Assembly: GCA_030562195.1 (NCBI GenBank)
Contig: JAUJPP010000003.1
Span: 27,658,602-27,722,601 of the forward strand
Source of the DNA: Nipponacmea schrenckii
Taxonomy: Eukaryota; Mollusca; Gastropoda; Lottiidae
Direction of reading: 5' to 3'
DNA: 64,000 bases
Made by a program: the position numbers and the translations under genes. Below are positions 36,912 to 48,924 of the stretch, one piece after another (position 1 is the first letter of the stretch; every line of letters begins with the position of its first letter). A model generated the notes under the pieces. It did no database searches. It was not told the origin of the DNA and saw nothing but the letters and a program-made list of their open reading frames with translations.

Positions 36912-37043
36912 CACTTCATTAATAAGGTTACAAAACACATAACGTTTCAACACAGTTTACACTGCCGCCATTAGACGAATGAAAAGATGGCATCGTCGAG
37001 TGTGTTGAAACGGTATGTGTTTTGTAACCTTATTAAAGAAGTG
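36912..37043. mobile_element. Hairpin element with 42-bp arms
   Basis: Left arm 36912-36953 and right arm 37002-37043 are reverse complements at 40 of 42 positions (shared block AATAAGGTTACAAAACACAT). The 48-base loop holds no frame. The arms end in GTTTCAACAC, related to the GAAAC-type termini elsewhere in the window. Confidence 0.88.
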
Positions 37044-37499
37044 GGTTTATTCCATTATATTGTCTTGTGTTTGTGATCTGTATCCCTACACTTCTAAATT
37101 TTATTCACGTGTTATGACGGGTAGAGTTTACAGTCGCCGTATCAGATGTTATAGAAGGACTGGGTAACGTGGCTAAACAATAAGTCGAGATTGTAACAAA
37201 TTAACAACACGTGGTCCAGATGGTACTAATTAATCTAGTTAAGATTTTATAATAATTAAAACCTAATTAACATTAATTAATAAAGTTTGACACCTCGAAC
37301 TGTTTCAACAATACGACACTTTTATTGGTATATCTATTTATAAGCAAATAAGCAACAAATACCAGTCTAAATCGAAATCCAAATACAAGTTGAGAAATGA
37401 GTTAATATATTGTAAGACATTTAGAAGTATCACAGTACATTAAGAAAGAACAATTATTATGGAAATAAGACTTCTATTTATTCTAAAGTTTTCAACACA

Positions 37500-37570
37500 C
37501 ATCATAACTTGAAAAAGACGGAAGTACCTTCGTCGAAACGTCGCAAGTTATTTATTAAAGTTATTGTTAT
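37500..37570 (+). mobile_element. GAAACGTCG hairpin motif, possible Penelope-type terminus
   Basis: ACTTGAAAAAGACGGAAGTA is followed by CCTTCGTCGAAACGTCGCAA, so GAAG/CTTC and GAC/GTC can pair directly before GAAACGTCGC, inside a CTTG...CAAG closing pair. This resembles the hairpin-GAAA ends left by Penelope-like elements with hammerhead ribozymes, but the CUGAUGA core is not intact. Confidence 0.3.
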
Positions 37571-38480
37571 CCATATAATTGTGTCAAGTTAATCCATAAC
37601 TTTGTCTCTTAAGAAATGAAATATTCTTCACCAAATGGCAAACGACACTGCTCAAGTCAACTAAATCACATTGAATATGTTGAACTGTGAGGACTCCTAG
37701 GATAAAGACGAGGTATCGTGCCCGTTTGATGAGCTGGTCCAGGTGTATCAATCCAGTAGAAACTAATCGAAGCGAATTGTCTCCGCATCGTGTATATGTA
37801 ATTCCGTACTCAGACCTCGTCCGTTCTCATCTTTACAAACGTATATTGCAATCTGTTTTAATCGTAAAGGCCAGAAACTGAGAATTGAAATGATACCAAT
37901 CAATGCTAGAAGTGTCCCTAATAAAAATCAAACGTTTAGAAAACATTTTATAATCCCTTTAAGTGGTCAACATGCAAGAGACGAACTCGATTGGACGCAT
38001 GTCTGGAGATTCAATCAGCACCACAAGATACCATGTCAGGACGGTAGGGGTTAACATAGTATGGTAATTACATAGTTGTAGATGTTAATCGCCTTCGAAC
38101 GGAAACACGGACATCAAGTCGGTGGGGGTTCAAATTCAAATTCCTTGACCTTCAAGAGAGTTTTAAATACTAACATGTTTTTCTACAAGAAAGATAAACC
38201 GTTTGCCTTTTTAACAGACTATAAGAATTGGTTTCATTAAGATTAAAAATAGTTTGAAATTCAATGATGATTTACGTCCTACTTTTCAGTGAGTCAGTTT
38301 CTATCGGACCTGTATCTCTGACTGGGGACGGGGTTGAATAGTCTAACGTTTTGACATTACCTTTGCTGGAACCAAATCCTCGACCATTTTATTTAATGGT
38401 TCTTTGGTTGGTTGGAAGATGGTAAGTTAGTAATTGTTTGAAAGCTGAACTTTATACAGTAGTTCACTCCGTCCTTACAA
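37571..38480. other. Non-coding stretch
   Basis: A CATTTTATAATCCCTTTAA motif at about 37943-37961 may be one end of another TTAA element (compare TTAAAGGGATTATAAAG at 47795). No gene supported. Confidence 0.35.
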
Positions 38481-38486
38481 TATGAC

Positions 38487-38555
38487 TGTCTTCATTAACC
38501 CATAATGTGCAGAAAAGTAGGACGTAAAACTCCATTTCATTTCAATACAACATGT
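38487..38555 (-). mobile_element. GGAGTTTTACGTC dispersed repeat fragment, minus strand
   Basis: Contains GACTGTCTTCATTAACCCAT and AGTAGGACGTAAAACTCCAT, the family's 5' part in reverse. Confidence 0.7.
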
Positions 38556-38759
38556 ATTCTGTACAATAAACACGACAAGATTAAACCTGTTATAAATTGA
38601 ATGGGAATGAATAACACGATAATCATCAATTAAAAAGATCGCGTTTAATCATCCGGTTACCAGATTTAAAAACATTTGAAAACAATCAAACTTTAAAACC
38701 ATTCTATATCAGATTACTCTCGTCCATAGTTACTTTAATTATATCACGTGACTAGTATA

Positions 38760-38900
38760 TTATCCAATGAGAGAACAGGCACCTTGTTCCAACTTGTGTT
38801 GTAAATAGATATACTACATTACTAGAGCAGAAAACAACTCAACTTTATTATTTTACATTGTGAACTTCTAAATTGGATATTGTACAGATATCATAGACAA
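38760..38900 (+). other. Candidate untranslated first exon / promoter region of the receptor gene
   Basis: A good donor (ACAAG|gtaaga, GT at 38901) ends a stretch with no long frame, and a CCAAT motif (tatccaatgag) occurs about 140 bases before it. The receptor coding exon at 51536 needs an upstream leader exon because it begins with an acceptor. This is the best-looking unpaired donor I noticed upstream, but many chance donors occur over such a distance, so the link is speculative. Confidence 0.2.
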
Positions 38901-39894
38901 GGTAAGAGAATTTACTGTAGAAATTTTATCTCTGAGTCGGTATTTTCTGTTAAAATTTGTTCTGGTGAGTGTTATAGAATAATTACACACATGGTGTACT
39001 GAGAGAGAGAAAGAGGTCTGAGATCAGGTTTCCTCGCTACTGACTCCAACAGTTTCTAACTCACAGAGTTTTATATATCACCCTTCTACCATATATTATA
39101 GTTAATATTGTCGACAGGCTAGTATCGTTATTGTTATTTGTCAGTGTAGATCGATTGTGATTTTGAATTGATGATTTGTCTTGACCTATCTGTCCGAATT
39201 CTTTGTTTGTCAACTTTGAAGGTATTCTTTTGAAATACGTTTCAGTATGATGTGTTTTAAACATGAAGAATATTTTCATCGTATCCAACCACTCACCAAT
39301 TCGTGAGAATTTCTTCGATATTATTTTTTTGAATGGAGTTTTACGTCTGTTTCTCAAGAGAGTAATAGCATGGAATTTCTAACAAGATTCACGTCTTTCT
39401 TGTCTGAAATATAATATCTCCTAAAACCCCAGAGTCTGTATTCCTATTTATCATAATTTTAATAAATCTTGTTAAAGCGAAAACCATTTTTCGTACAAGT
39501 TTTATTAAATAAAGCCATTATTCTTCATAAGCTTCAAGAAAACGGTGAAAAAACACTTAAATGTTTCGCTGTTGGTTTAAAAGGTCGAGATACTCTCAGA
39601 TGTTTTTCATAAAATCCGTTTATGACAATTTTAATTGGATTTGAAATCTGTTATGGTTGAGTTTGAAAGCATGGGGGGGTGCGAAAGGTAGGGTGAAGGT
39701 TATGTATAGAATTAAGGAAAGAGAGAATGAGGTTGTTAGAGTGGAGTGGGCAATGGAGCAGCTCGCTCGACTTAGAGAATACATGTAGTTTGTATTGGTT
39801 AACTTATTTGTTGAAGTTTACATTCGGCAAAGGTTTTGGTCAGTTCTGCCTTGGTGATAATCATCTATCCTCGTGGTTAGTTTTAAAATCTAAC

Positions 39895-40005
39895 ACTACT
39901 ACTTGTGACCTAGGCCAGTGCTTCTATAAGAGATTATCTCTTATAACACCTAATACTATTATCCTAGGCCAGTGATTCTATAAGAGATTATCTCTTATAA
40001 CACCT
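39895..40005. repeat. 54-bp repeat, two copies, inverted relative to 50.2 kb
   Basis: TAGGCCAGTGCTTCTATAAG, AGATTATCTCTTATAACACC and TAATACTATT recur twice. In reverse complement the unit is that of the array at 50165-51060. CTATAAGAGATTATCTCTTATA is a near-perfect internal palindrome. Confidence 0.8.
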
Positions 40006-40009
40006 CTAA

Positions 40010-41210
40010 ACTACTAGGTACCGCCAATTATCTTTTTTATTTCTTTCTACTAACTGAACTAACAGACTTCGAAATATATAGTTCTAGCTGTATGACCTAG
40101 GTCCATGCTTAACACTACTAGAAATGAAGGAATGGTTTGGTATTTTCAAAGCTATTAATACACCCACCCTTCCTCATAGAAATAAAATTACGTGATTATT
40201 CAACCACAAGGGCCTGATTTCTACCTCTGCTCAAAAGAAGTAGAGGAACACGAGTAGAAAATGATAGGACAGTCGGAGATAATGGCCTAGTTGACATTTT
40301 TACTGTAATTTGTTGAAATTTGAATGTTAAATTACTTCCAGATGGTGTTTTATTGCCAAATAATGACTTTTAAATATTTCAATTGGCATATTTTACATTT
40401 TACATCGAAAGTCAACAGAATTAAAATTTTCTAGTGATGTACAAATATTAGACTTAATAGATGGTATCCAGTTAAAACGCCAACATGTCCAAACGGTCAC
40501 AAATTTCATTAGTTAAGATGTTAACAACTATGCTAAAACGGTAACAGATATTTTGGTTTAAACGATACCGGTAACGAAAAAAATATCCCTATTAATGTTA
40601 TCTATATTTATCGAGATAAAATTTGTTAACGTTTAAACTGGTATTCTAATAGATATACAAACGCCATCTAGTTTTACTATGGAGGGGGTTATAACGGCGA
40701 AATCCTGCCACTCGCCACCCCCAATAATTTTCATAATAATGAATAAAACATTGTTTAGAAAAATATATAATCTATATTAAATAGATCATTTCGCGATTTG
40801 TATATCAGGGAAACTTATAATTTATGTTTGCATCAATCGTACATCCCCTCCGGTGGATGTGTTTCCAGCAATTAAAAACCTCTTTTTGGTCAATCTTATT
40901 GTAGAGTTACAAACCCACTGACGAAAACTACAATATCGGTATAAAACGACGGAGGATTTTAATATATACCCTATTCTCTTAACATTTTCTGAACTTTGAC
41001 CTTCAGGTTAAAGAAAACACGTCCAGATGGGATTCCATTTTTAAATTTTGACTGCGGGAGTTCTAACATGAAAATATTTGCAGAATCTCAAAATGAGAAA
41101 TTAAATTATTATCATGAGTTTTGGAAGAATAATTTAAATTCTGTCTGTATTTGTTTAGAATGTTAAAGATATTGAAATATACCGGATGATTGAAATACGA
41201 CAGAAATGAA
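40010..41210. other. Non-coding stretch
   Basis: No frame, array or known family seen; many TTAACG/CGTTAA-like short motifs near 40470-40640 without regular spacing. Confidence 0.35.
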
Positions 41211-41425
41211 AAGAAATGCATGGAGTTTTACGTCCTACTCTTCTGCACCTTATGGGTTAATGAAGACCAGGTAACGCCATGCACTCTGCAGTGAGAGAAA
41301 TTTTGCCAAGACAGAGGCATTAGCGTACTCTTTTTGCGATTTCCAACTGTCGGTGGATCTTTAACGTACACAGTATGAAGCACAAGGGGCCTCGGTATAT
41401 TGCCCCATCCAAATAATGTAAAACT
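41211..41425 (+). mobile_element. GGAGTTTTACGTC dispersed repeat, near-complete
   Basis: Includes GGAGTTTTACGTCCTACTCT, TATGGGTTAATGAAGACCAG, GTGGATCTTTAACGTACACA, AAGGGGCCTCGGTATATTGC and CCCATCC. One of the best copies of the family in the window. Confidence 0.85.
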
Positions 41426-41734
41426 ATATTATACATGTACATTGTGTCGTGATTTGGTTGAACAATTTTATATTTTATATACAAGACAAATACAACATAC
41501 ATTTTATAATTCGTTTAACCTGTTATTACTACACATTCACGAAAATCATCTAAGCCAAATGATAGAAACGTTATAAGTCTAGAAACATTTTAGTTGCTGT
41601 CGATGACTCAATGGACTTATTCATTTGTTTTGTGTTACACAATTAATATACAAAACGAAAGAATGTTAGCGCTAAGATATCTCAACAACAGTGGCAGAAG
41701 ATAAGACTGTACAATTGAGATCGCTTCGAGAATA

Positions 41735-41800
41735 CGGGGCCCGGACCTTCAGGTTAACAACCTACTGACTCACCGAGCCACCGCACCCCCGTGTCCGCTG
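41735..41800 (-). mobile_element. Isolated tRNA-like repeat copy, minus strand
   Basis: On the minus strand: GTGGCTCGGTGAGTCAGTAG then GTTAACCTGAAGGTCCGGGC. Same family as the array at 45.5-46.5 kb. Confidence 0.5.
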
Positions 41801-42448
41801 AAGTTGTATCTCGTCTTTAGTAACTACCTTTACTAAGCGGCCATTTCTTCATTATATTAATCGCTTGTTTAATACAAGTTAGACTGTTTAATACTTCACA
41901 GAACAATATACCATTATAGTAATATTAGATTATAATAGATAGGATTATCTATCAGGTCACGTGGGGTGTTATACAGGATTATCTCATCATCTATAATTGT
42001 ATATCAATTTAATCATAATATTGAGTTATTGTATCAATAGAGAGAGACATAATAATCACAATCTGGCTGTAATATCTGGACTGATGAACTTTGTACCTAG
42101 AGAAGGTTATAGGTCAACCGGACAGTTCCTGTGGTATCAGATGTGATGCGTCCTTTTTCCGAATCTGTAGATTAAATCCAAGTAAAGATTCTGTAATATA
42201 CGACCAGTTGATAGCAGTGTCGTTATCATTCTAGCTGCTTATATTCCCACACTTAGAAAAGCATCTCCCCTCCTTCCCCTTCTGAACTTGAAGTACTTCA
42301 CAAGTGATGTTAGGGTGTATCGGCACTGGCCTAAGTCACTGAACAGTAAAGCTTTGTAGTTGTATTAATCTGTTGATATTAATTATTAAATGGTCTGTTC
42401 ATGGATTACAGTTCATATCATTCTCCTTTAATCTTTATATTTAGATAG

Positions 42449-42471
42449 TTTGACCACCCCCCCCCCCCGGC
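42449..42471. repeat. Poly-C tract
   Basis: A run of about 14 C follows GACCA and continues into GGCCCCC; likely length-variable and error-prone. Confidence 0.7.
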
Positions 42472-42733
42472 CCCCTCTCTATCGTCAAGTTCAATCCGTG
42501 GGTAGTTTTATAAGTACGTATATGGTATGTTTATAGATATATAATGATCATACTATATTTATAACATCCCATATTTCTATAACATATTATCATGTTTAGT
42601 CTATAACCTGTAACTATATAGTACTTAGTAGTTCTATGTTGAGAGTTCAGTTTATAATTTACATTACATTGATCCCAGCAACAGCTGTGCTGGTTAATTG
42701 AACAAGGGTAGCAACTATCTATCTTTAAAAATT

Positions 42734-42890
42734 CCTACACTGCACACTGCATGGCATTGCTCGTCTTCAAACAGACTTCTTTCACCGTGCACTTCATGTG
42801 GCTTCGCTCGTCTTCAAACAGAATTTCTTCGCTGTACGCTGTATGACGTCGGTCCTCATCAAAAAGATTTTCTTCGATCAACTCGGGCTA
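42734..42890. repeat. Degenerate ~46-bp repeat, 3 copies
   Basis: GCTCGTCTTCAAACAGA with TTCTTTC/TTCTTCG occurs at about 42759 and 42807, and a weaker TCCTCATCAAAAAGATTTTC at 42852. The 99-codon frame 42698-42997 runs through it and is probably not a gene. Confidence 0.65.
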
Positions 42891-43124
42891 TTTACTCTTT
42901 TTGGCAGTGTGATGATTTGTTACTAGTTCCGACCACTGATTCACTACTCCAGGGCAATAGGAACCCTTTGTCCTTTGTTTGGTTAAGAACCTTCTGACAG
43001 CCGACTCTTTGTCTTTTCAACCTTTCTTTCCTTTTTTCCAGCTGTAGTGATCGTTGTTCTCGGCCTGAAATTATACTTAAATAGGTATGGTAATACCCGC
43101 TCCAGCCCTCATCAAAATAGGACT

Positions 43125-44420
43125 AGTTGACTCACACGAAATAACGCAAAGTTCTTACATAGAAATAACACACACGAAACTATTTATGGTTCTAACATGG
43201 AAATAACACACACGAAACTACGTATGGTTCTTACATAGAAATAACACACACGAAAGTATGTATGGTTCTAACATGGAAATAACACACATGAAACTACGTA
43301 TGGTTCTAACATGAAAAAAAAAAACACATGAAACTACGTATGATTCTTACATAGAAAAAACACACACAAAACTACGTATGGTTCTTACATAGAAATAACA
43401 CACACGAAACTACGTATGGTTCTAACATGGAAATAACACACACGAAACTACGTATGGTTCTAACATGGAAATAACACACACGAAACTACGTATGGTTCCT
43501 ACATACAAATAACACACACGAAACTACGTATGGTTCTTACATGGAAATAACACACACGAAACTACGTATGGTTCTTACATGGAAATAACACACACAAAAC
43601 TACGTATTGTTCTTACATGGAAATAACACACACGAAACTACGTATGGTTCTTACATGGAAATAACACACACGAAACTACGTATGGTTCTTACATGGAAAT
43701 AACACACACGAAACTACGTATGGTTCTAACATGGAAATAACACACACGAAACTACGTATGGTTCTTACATGGAAATAACACACACAAAACTACGTATGGT
43801 TCTTACATAGAAATAACACACACGAAACTACGTATGGATCTAACATGGAAATAACACACACGAAACTACGTATGGTTCTAACATGGAAATAACACACACG
43901 AAACTACGTATGGTTCTTACATGGAAATAACACACACGAAACTACGTATGGTTCTTACATGGAAATAACACACACGAAACTACGTATGGTTCTTACATGG
44001 AATTAACACACACGAAACTACGCATGGTTCTAACATGGAAATAACACACACAAAACTACGTATTGTTCTTACATGGAAATAACACACACGAAACTACGTT
44101 GGTTCTAACATGGAAATAACACACACGAAACTACGTATGGTTCTAACATGAAATAACACACACGAAACTACGTATGGTTTTAACATGGAAATAACACACA
44201 CGAAACTACGTATGGTTCTTACATAGAAATAACACACACGAAACTACGTATGGTTCTTACATGGAAATAACACACACGAAACTACGTATGGTTCTTACAT
44301 AGAAATAACATAAACTTATGGTTCTTACATGGAAATAACACACACGAAACTACGTATGATTCTTACATGGAAATAACACACACGAAACTACGTATGGTTC
44401 TAACATGGAAATAACACATG
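43125..44420. repeat. 38-bp minisatellite, about 34 copies
   Basis: Unit GAAACTACGTATGGTTCTTA plus CATGGAAATAACACACAC. Variants TTCTAAC/TTCTTAC and CATGG/CATAG alternate along the array. Copies are very similar, implying recent growth or homogenisation. Confidence 0.96.
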
Positions 44421-44570
44421 AATATAGCTCGAAACGATACTGAATATCTGCCTGTACAAATTACTTAAACAAAATCTTCTAATCACATTTAAAGCCATTT
44501 GGAATCCTGTAAATGTGATATTACCATTCTTTATAATACGTTATATTGAATAGTCGAGAAGGAATGAACT

Positions 44571-44790
44571 GAAATGGAGTTTTACGTCTAAATCTTCTGC
44601 ACCATTTTCTTAATAACATAGGGAAATGCATGTCAATTTTACAATTTCCGACTATCGAGGGATCTTGAACGTGCAAAGCCTGTAACACACGGGGACTTAG
44701 TTAATTGTCCCACCAAAACGACTATGTCAGTCCCTTTGACCTGTATCACTGACATGTGGTAACCGGGCTGAAAAATCTAGTCTAGAAGAA
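44571..44790 (+). mobile_element. GGAGTTTTACGTC dispersed repeat with 3' part
   Basis: Contains the start, a GAGGGATCTTGAACGTGCAA block, AACACACGGGGACTTAG, GACCTGTATCACTGACATGT and GGTAACCGGGCTGAAAAATC, which defines the family's 3' side. An internal deletion removed the middle of the 5' half. Confidence 0.8.
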
Positions 44791-45544
44791 ACGTGAGTAA
44801 TAACATAACATTGCCTTTGTGTTGTAATAATCAAGAACTTATATTCGGTTAGTCAGAATACCAAGAACAATAGAAATTCGAGAAATTTCTGTGATAATTA
44901 TCAAAATATTTACAAACATAGAGAAATCAATATTTTTATAAACAGACGATAGTTTAAATTGGCAGCAGACGGCTTGGAAACACTTGGCGGGAAATCGACT
45001 AGAGTGAAATTAGGCTAATGGTACAAATTACATACAAATTGGGTGACATTTGGCCAGATTCGGGAAGTTGTTAGATGTTGGTAGACGTTGTTTAAAGTTA
45101 TAGAAAACTGTTCGTGTATATCTCTGTATAACCATCCGGACTTTTTACTTCTATCTACATCAATCATGTTATCTGCAAAAAAAAACCCAGAAATCTTTGT
45201 GATTTATATGCAACAACTTCCACTTTTTATATAATTCTTAAGTGTCGTCGTATTAAACAAAGTGATGCTGGAACGCAGGAGACCTTTTAAAACTAACGTG
45301 TACCAATTTAATCAAAGTGATACATGGACACTAGAAACGTAGAAACATGAAAGTGTAGAATATAATATATTGCAAAGGAATTTATTTCGTTATTTATGGA
45401 AGTTTTATTTGTAAAAGTTATCAGTCGGAAGGATTCTGATGCGAAAACGATGCTGTTAAAAGGTGACTTGAAGTGAATGGATTTTAACACCCTATTCTAC
45501 TGTAGCTTTTGGCCATTGAAGAAGTGCGACACAGGCAGGTATCA

Positions 45545-46470
45545 TCTTAACCTTTGATGGGATTGAACCTTGGACTTTTTTGTTAGCGTGTTAAGTCACT
45601 ATAGCTCTCTACTAACAGGGTGGGAGTATTATCTCAACCTTTACTGGGATTGAACCAGGTATCTAACTCACAGAGCGGCCACAGCTCTCTACACATGAAC
45701 AGGGTTGAAGTATTATCTCAACCTATACTGGGATTGAACCGTGGACTTTCAGGTTAGTGAGCAAGCATCTAGCTCACTGAACCATTGTGGCTCTCTACTG
45801 ACATAGTTGAAGTATTATCTCAACCTATACTAGCATTGAACTGTGGACTTCCACGTTAGCGAGCAAGCATCTAACTCACTGAGCCACCACAGATCTCTAC
45901 TGACAGGGTTGAAGTATAATCTCTACCTATAATGGGATTGAACCCTGGACCTTCAGGTAAACAAGCAAACCTCTAACACACTGAACCAACATAGCTCTCT
46001 ACTGACAGGGTTGAAGTATAATCTCTACCTATACTGGGATTGAACCCTGGACCTTCAGGTAAGCAGACATCTGAGTCACCACAGCTCTCTACTAACAGGG
46101 TTGAAGTATTATCTCAACCTTTACTGGGATTGAACCCTGGACTTTCATGTTAGCGAGCAAGCTTCTAACGCACTGAGCCACCACAGACCTCTACTGGCAG
46201 GGGTGAAGTATTATCACAAACTATACTGAGATTGAACCCTGGACTTTCAGGTTAGCGAGCAAGCATCTAACTCACTGAGCCATCACAGCTCTCTACTGAC
46301 CGGGTTGAAGTATTATCTCAACCTATACTAGGATTAAACCCTGGACCTTCAGGTTAGCGAGCAAGCATCTAACTCTACTGACCGGGTTGAAGTATTATCT
46401 CAACCTATACTGGGATTGACTTTCTTGTTAGTGAGCAAGCTTTTAACTCACTGAGACACCGCAGCTCCAG
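45545..46470 (-). repeat. Tandem array of tRNA-like units, about 10 copies of 82-103 bp
   Basis: On the minus strand each unit reads GTGGCTCAGTGAGTTAGATG (A-box and D-arm-like), then CTTGCTCGCTAACCTGAAAG, then CCAGGGTTCAATCCCAGTAT (strong B-box, GGTTCAATCCC), followed by a short linker GAGATAATACTTCAACC. Spacing of the B-boxes is 82-103 bp. It looks like tRNA-derived SINE heads amplified head to tail. Acceptor stems are not convincing, so these are not called as functional tRNAs. Confidence 0.8.
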
Positions 46471-47790
46471 CGACGAACACAAGATCCCCACACACAAAAT
46501 TGTGCTCCAGATCGCTCAATTAAAGTGAAAAGTAATTGATGATCCTTGATATTGAAAAGGTGATTTTGTTTCCATTAGTTACTCATCTCTCCCACACATC
46601 ATTAGGTCTATAAAAATATCGTACTTCTATTTTAACATCATTTCAGATGTCATGATAGTAACTCATCGTAAAGTACGACTGAATTATATCATATCAACTG
46701 AACTAGAAATAGTCATGTCAGGACGACTGTAGATCATTCTATATCATACACTATTTAGTAGTATTCATTCGCTTAATTTGCTCTGCCCATATACATGATA
46801 CACTTATAAAGCAACTATAACACACAATCCATTCAAAGTGTCCTGACGAAGATTGTATATCTAAAACAAGTGTCGGCAGAATCAGACGAACTCTTCTCAA
46901 AACCAAAATCTGCAAATTTTGTCTCAAACTGGTAATCATGATTCTTGGTTTCCATGACATTTTGAAATTGACAACTTGGATACTTATATCACTGCCTGGA
47001 TTTTATCATTGAACACTGAATGACGTCATCCGTGTTCATTAGCCCTTAGACGCAGAAAATTAGAAAGTACATGACTTTTTTTTATTTATCTCTAAATTTA
47101 TGAGATGTCACAGTGGTTAAGTCTCATTTTATTTTATTTTTTCTGACAAAAATCGACAATTATTTCTTAATGTCAAAAATAATGTCTTTTTCATTTCATT
47201 CCTTTTTTTTTATTGACAATGCCTCAGTTGTAAAGCTTTTGTTATAACTTGTAGGGAAAAGATAATTCCTGGGAGAAAATTTCTTGGTCATTTTTTATCA
47301 CAAAATATTACGAAATATATAACGTCATTTCACTGTTTTATGAAAACAACGTTTTTTTTTTGATACAGCATTAATACTCAGATAAAATATCGTGAAATGT
47401 CAGCGTCGAATTTGATATTTTTTAATCAAAAATCCCAATTCCATTTCATCTTCACAATAATCCGATACTTCAGTGATATTTTTTCTCAAATATCCAAAAG
47501 TCATTCGAATTGAGTTCTAGGTTTAGATGTTTCATTTGGTGGTCTTTTTCTACCGGTGATTATACTGTGATCTAACAGTATTCTTATTATTATCGGGTTC
47601 AGGGTTATGTATTGTTCAACCAATCACATGCAAGATTTCCTTACTTCATGTGAGGAATCTGTGATGTTTGTCTCAACACGCATAACTCTGCTATCAACAT
47701 CACTGCCGACAACCTTTGATTCCAACAAATTCGAATCAAATCTGTAGAGTGTCATTTAGGTATCCTTTTAGAGAGTCCACATAGCTGATT
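46471..47790. other. Non-coding stretch with small repeat fragments
   Basis: A reversed fragment of the GGAGTTTTACGTC family (tgttcattagcccttagacg) lies at about 47032-47070. Otherwise AT-rich with T-runs; no gene seen. Confidence 0.4.
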
Positions 47791-47818
47791 ATAGTTAAAG
47801 GGATTATAAAGATTTTTT

Positions 47819-48109
47819 TTAAAGGGGATACTGTGTCTTAGCATGAACATAACATTTTAGTTATCAAGAATGGTCAATATATATTACATATTCATCAGTG
47901 AACTTACCTGGTATCATAAAGTAACAGAATCCCTTAAAATCTGGAAAACTCACAAAACTAAGTCATTTTTATGGACAATTACTTTTTTGATATATATTTA
48001 TTTATATTTTTATGTTATTTATGGTTTATTTACTAATGAATAGAGCTCTTATTGACCAAGTTTAAAATTTTCAAAATGCATGATCATTCAAGACGCAGTA
48101 TCCCTTTAA
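47819..48109. mobile_element. TTAA MITE, copy 2 of the GATACTGCGTCTTA family
   Basis: Ends TTAAAGGGGATACTGTGTCT and, reversed, TTAAAGGGATACTGCGTCTT; TTAA sits at both borders (47819-47822, 48106-48109). Interior matches the copy at 23369-23643. Confidence 0.85.
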
Positions 48110-48160
48110 ATCGTATATTAGTATCTAAGACAATGATACAATCATACCATTCCGGTTTTT

Positions 48161-48308
48161 AATCAGACGTCAGTGATTCCTGTAATTCCTGTAAACTAAG
48201 CGTTCGATGACGTCTCTGATTCATAAGCCCTATGTGATACAAGTGGATTTTGTTATAAGTGACATCGCTTAGTTTTAGTAGAATTACAGGAACCACAGAC
48301 ATCTGATT
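48161..48308. mobile_element. Foldback element with ~42-bp arms and adjacent extra half
   Basis: Arms 48161-48202 and 48266-48308 pair (AATCAGACGTCAGTGATTCC with the reverse of GGAACCACAGACATCTGATT). A further copy of the right arm plus its flank (AGTTTTAGTAGAATTACAGG) begins at about 48403. Confidence 0.75.
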
Positions 48309-48539
48309 GAAAATTAGAATGGTGTAAATTGATATTATCAGTGTCCCTGATACGCATACAAAATATAGAAAATCTCTTTACAATCTCTTTAATAGAACTG
48401 TTTAGTTTTAGTAGAATTACAGGAACCACAGACATTTGATTGAAAATTAGAATGATGTAAATTGTCCTCGATAAACCTGTTTGTAATCCCTTTAACAAAT
48501 AATGACTGCAATGAAGATACCAATAACCGACTCTCTCCC

Positions 48540-48760
48540 TCATATTTCCTTTCTCGAATCCCTTTCAGAGAGTCAACATAGCTAATATGATTATTTGGAT
48601 TCTTTCAGAGAGTCCATATAGCTTTTGCTGTTTATTTGGGTTTTTTTTAAGAAAGTCCACGTAGCTTTTGGTGTTTATTTGGATCAGTCCACAAAGCTTT
48701 TGATGTTTATCCGGACCCCTTTTAGAGAGTCCACACAGAGTTAATAACGTTAAAGCAATA
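48540..48760. repeat. Degenerate AGAGAGTCCACATAGCTTTT repeat
   Basis: About four irregular units of 40-60 bp share AGAGAGTC(C/A)A(C/T)ATAGC. One further copy lies at about 47770. Confidence 0.6.
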
Positions 48761-48924
48761 ATGATTTTCTAGTCTTTGTATAAAAGGTACCAGTGGAGAG
48801 CGATCTATCTGACTGTGTGTAGAACTGACTATCGATTGTAAACACTCTCCTCTCGCCGTAATCAGCTGGTTACTATACTAACTTGCCAACTCGCGGCTAC
48901 TAATACTGATACTGTTGATAGTAA

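Noticed and set aside
42698..42997. 99-codon plus-strand frame
   Set aside because: Runs through a degenerate 46-bp repeat and shows no recognisable domain.
45545..46470. Functional tRNA gene cluster
   Set aside because: A- and B-box-like motifs are present but acceptor stems do not pair convincingly and units are only 82-103 bp repeats with diverged anticodon regions.
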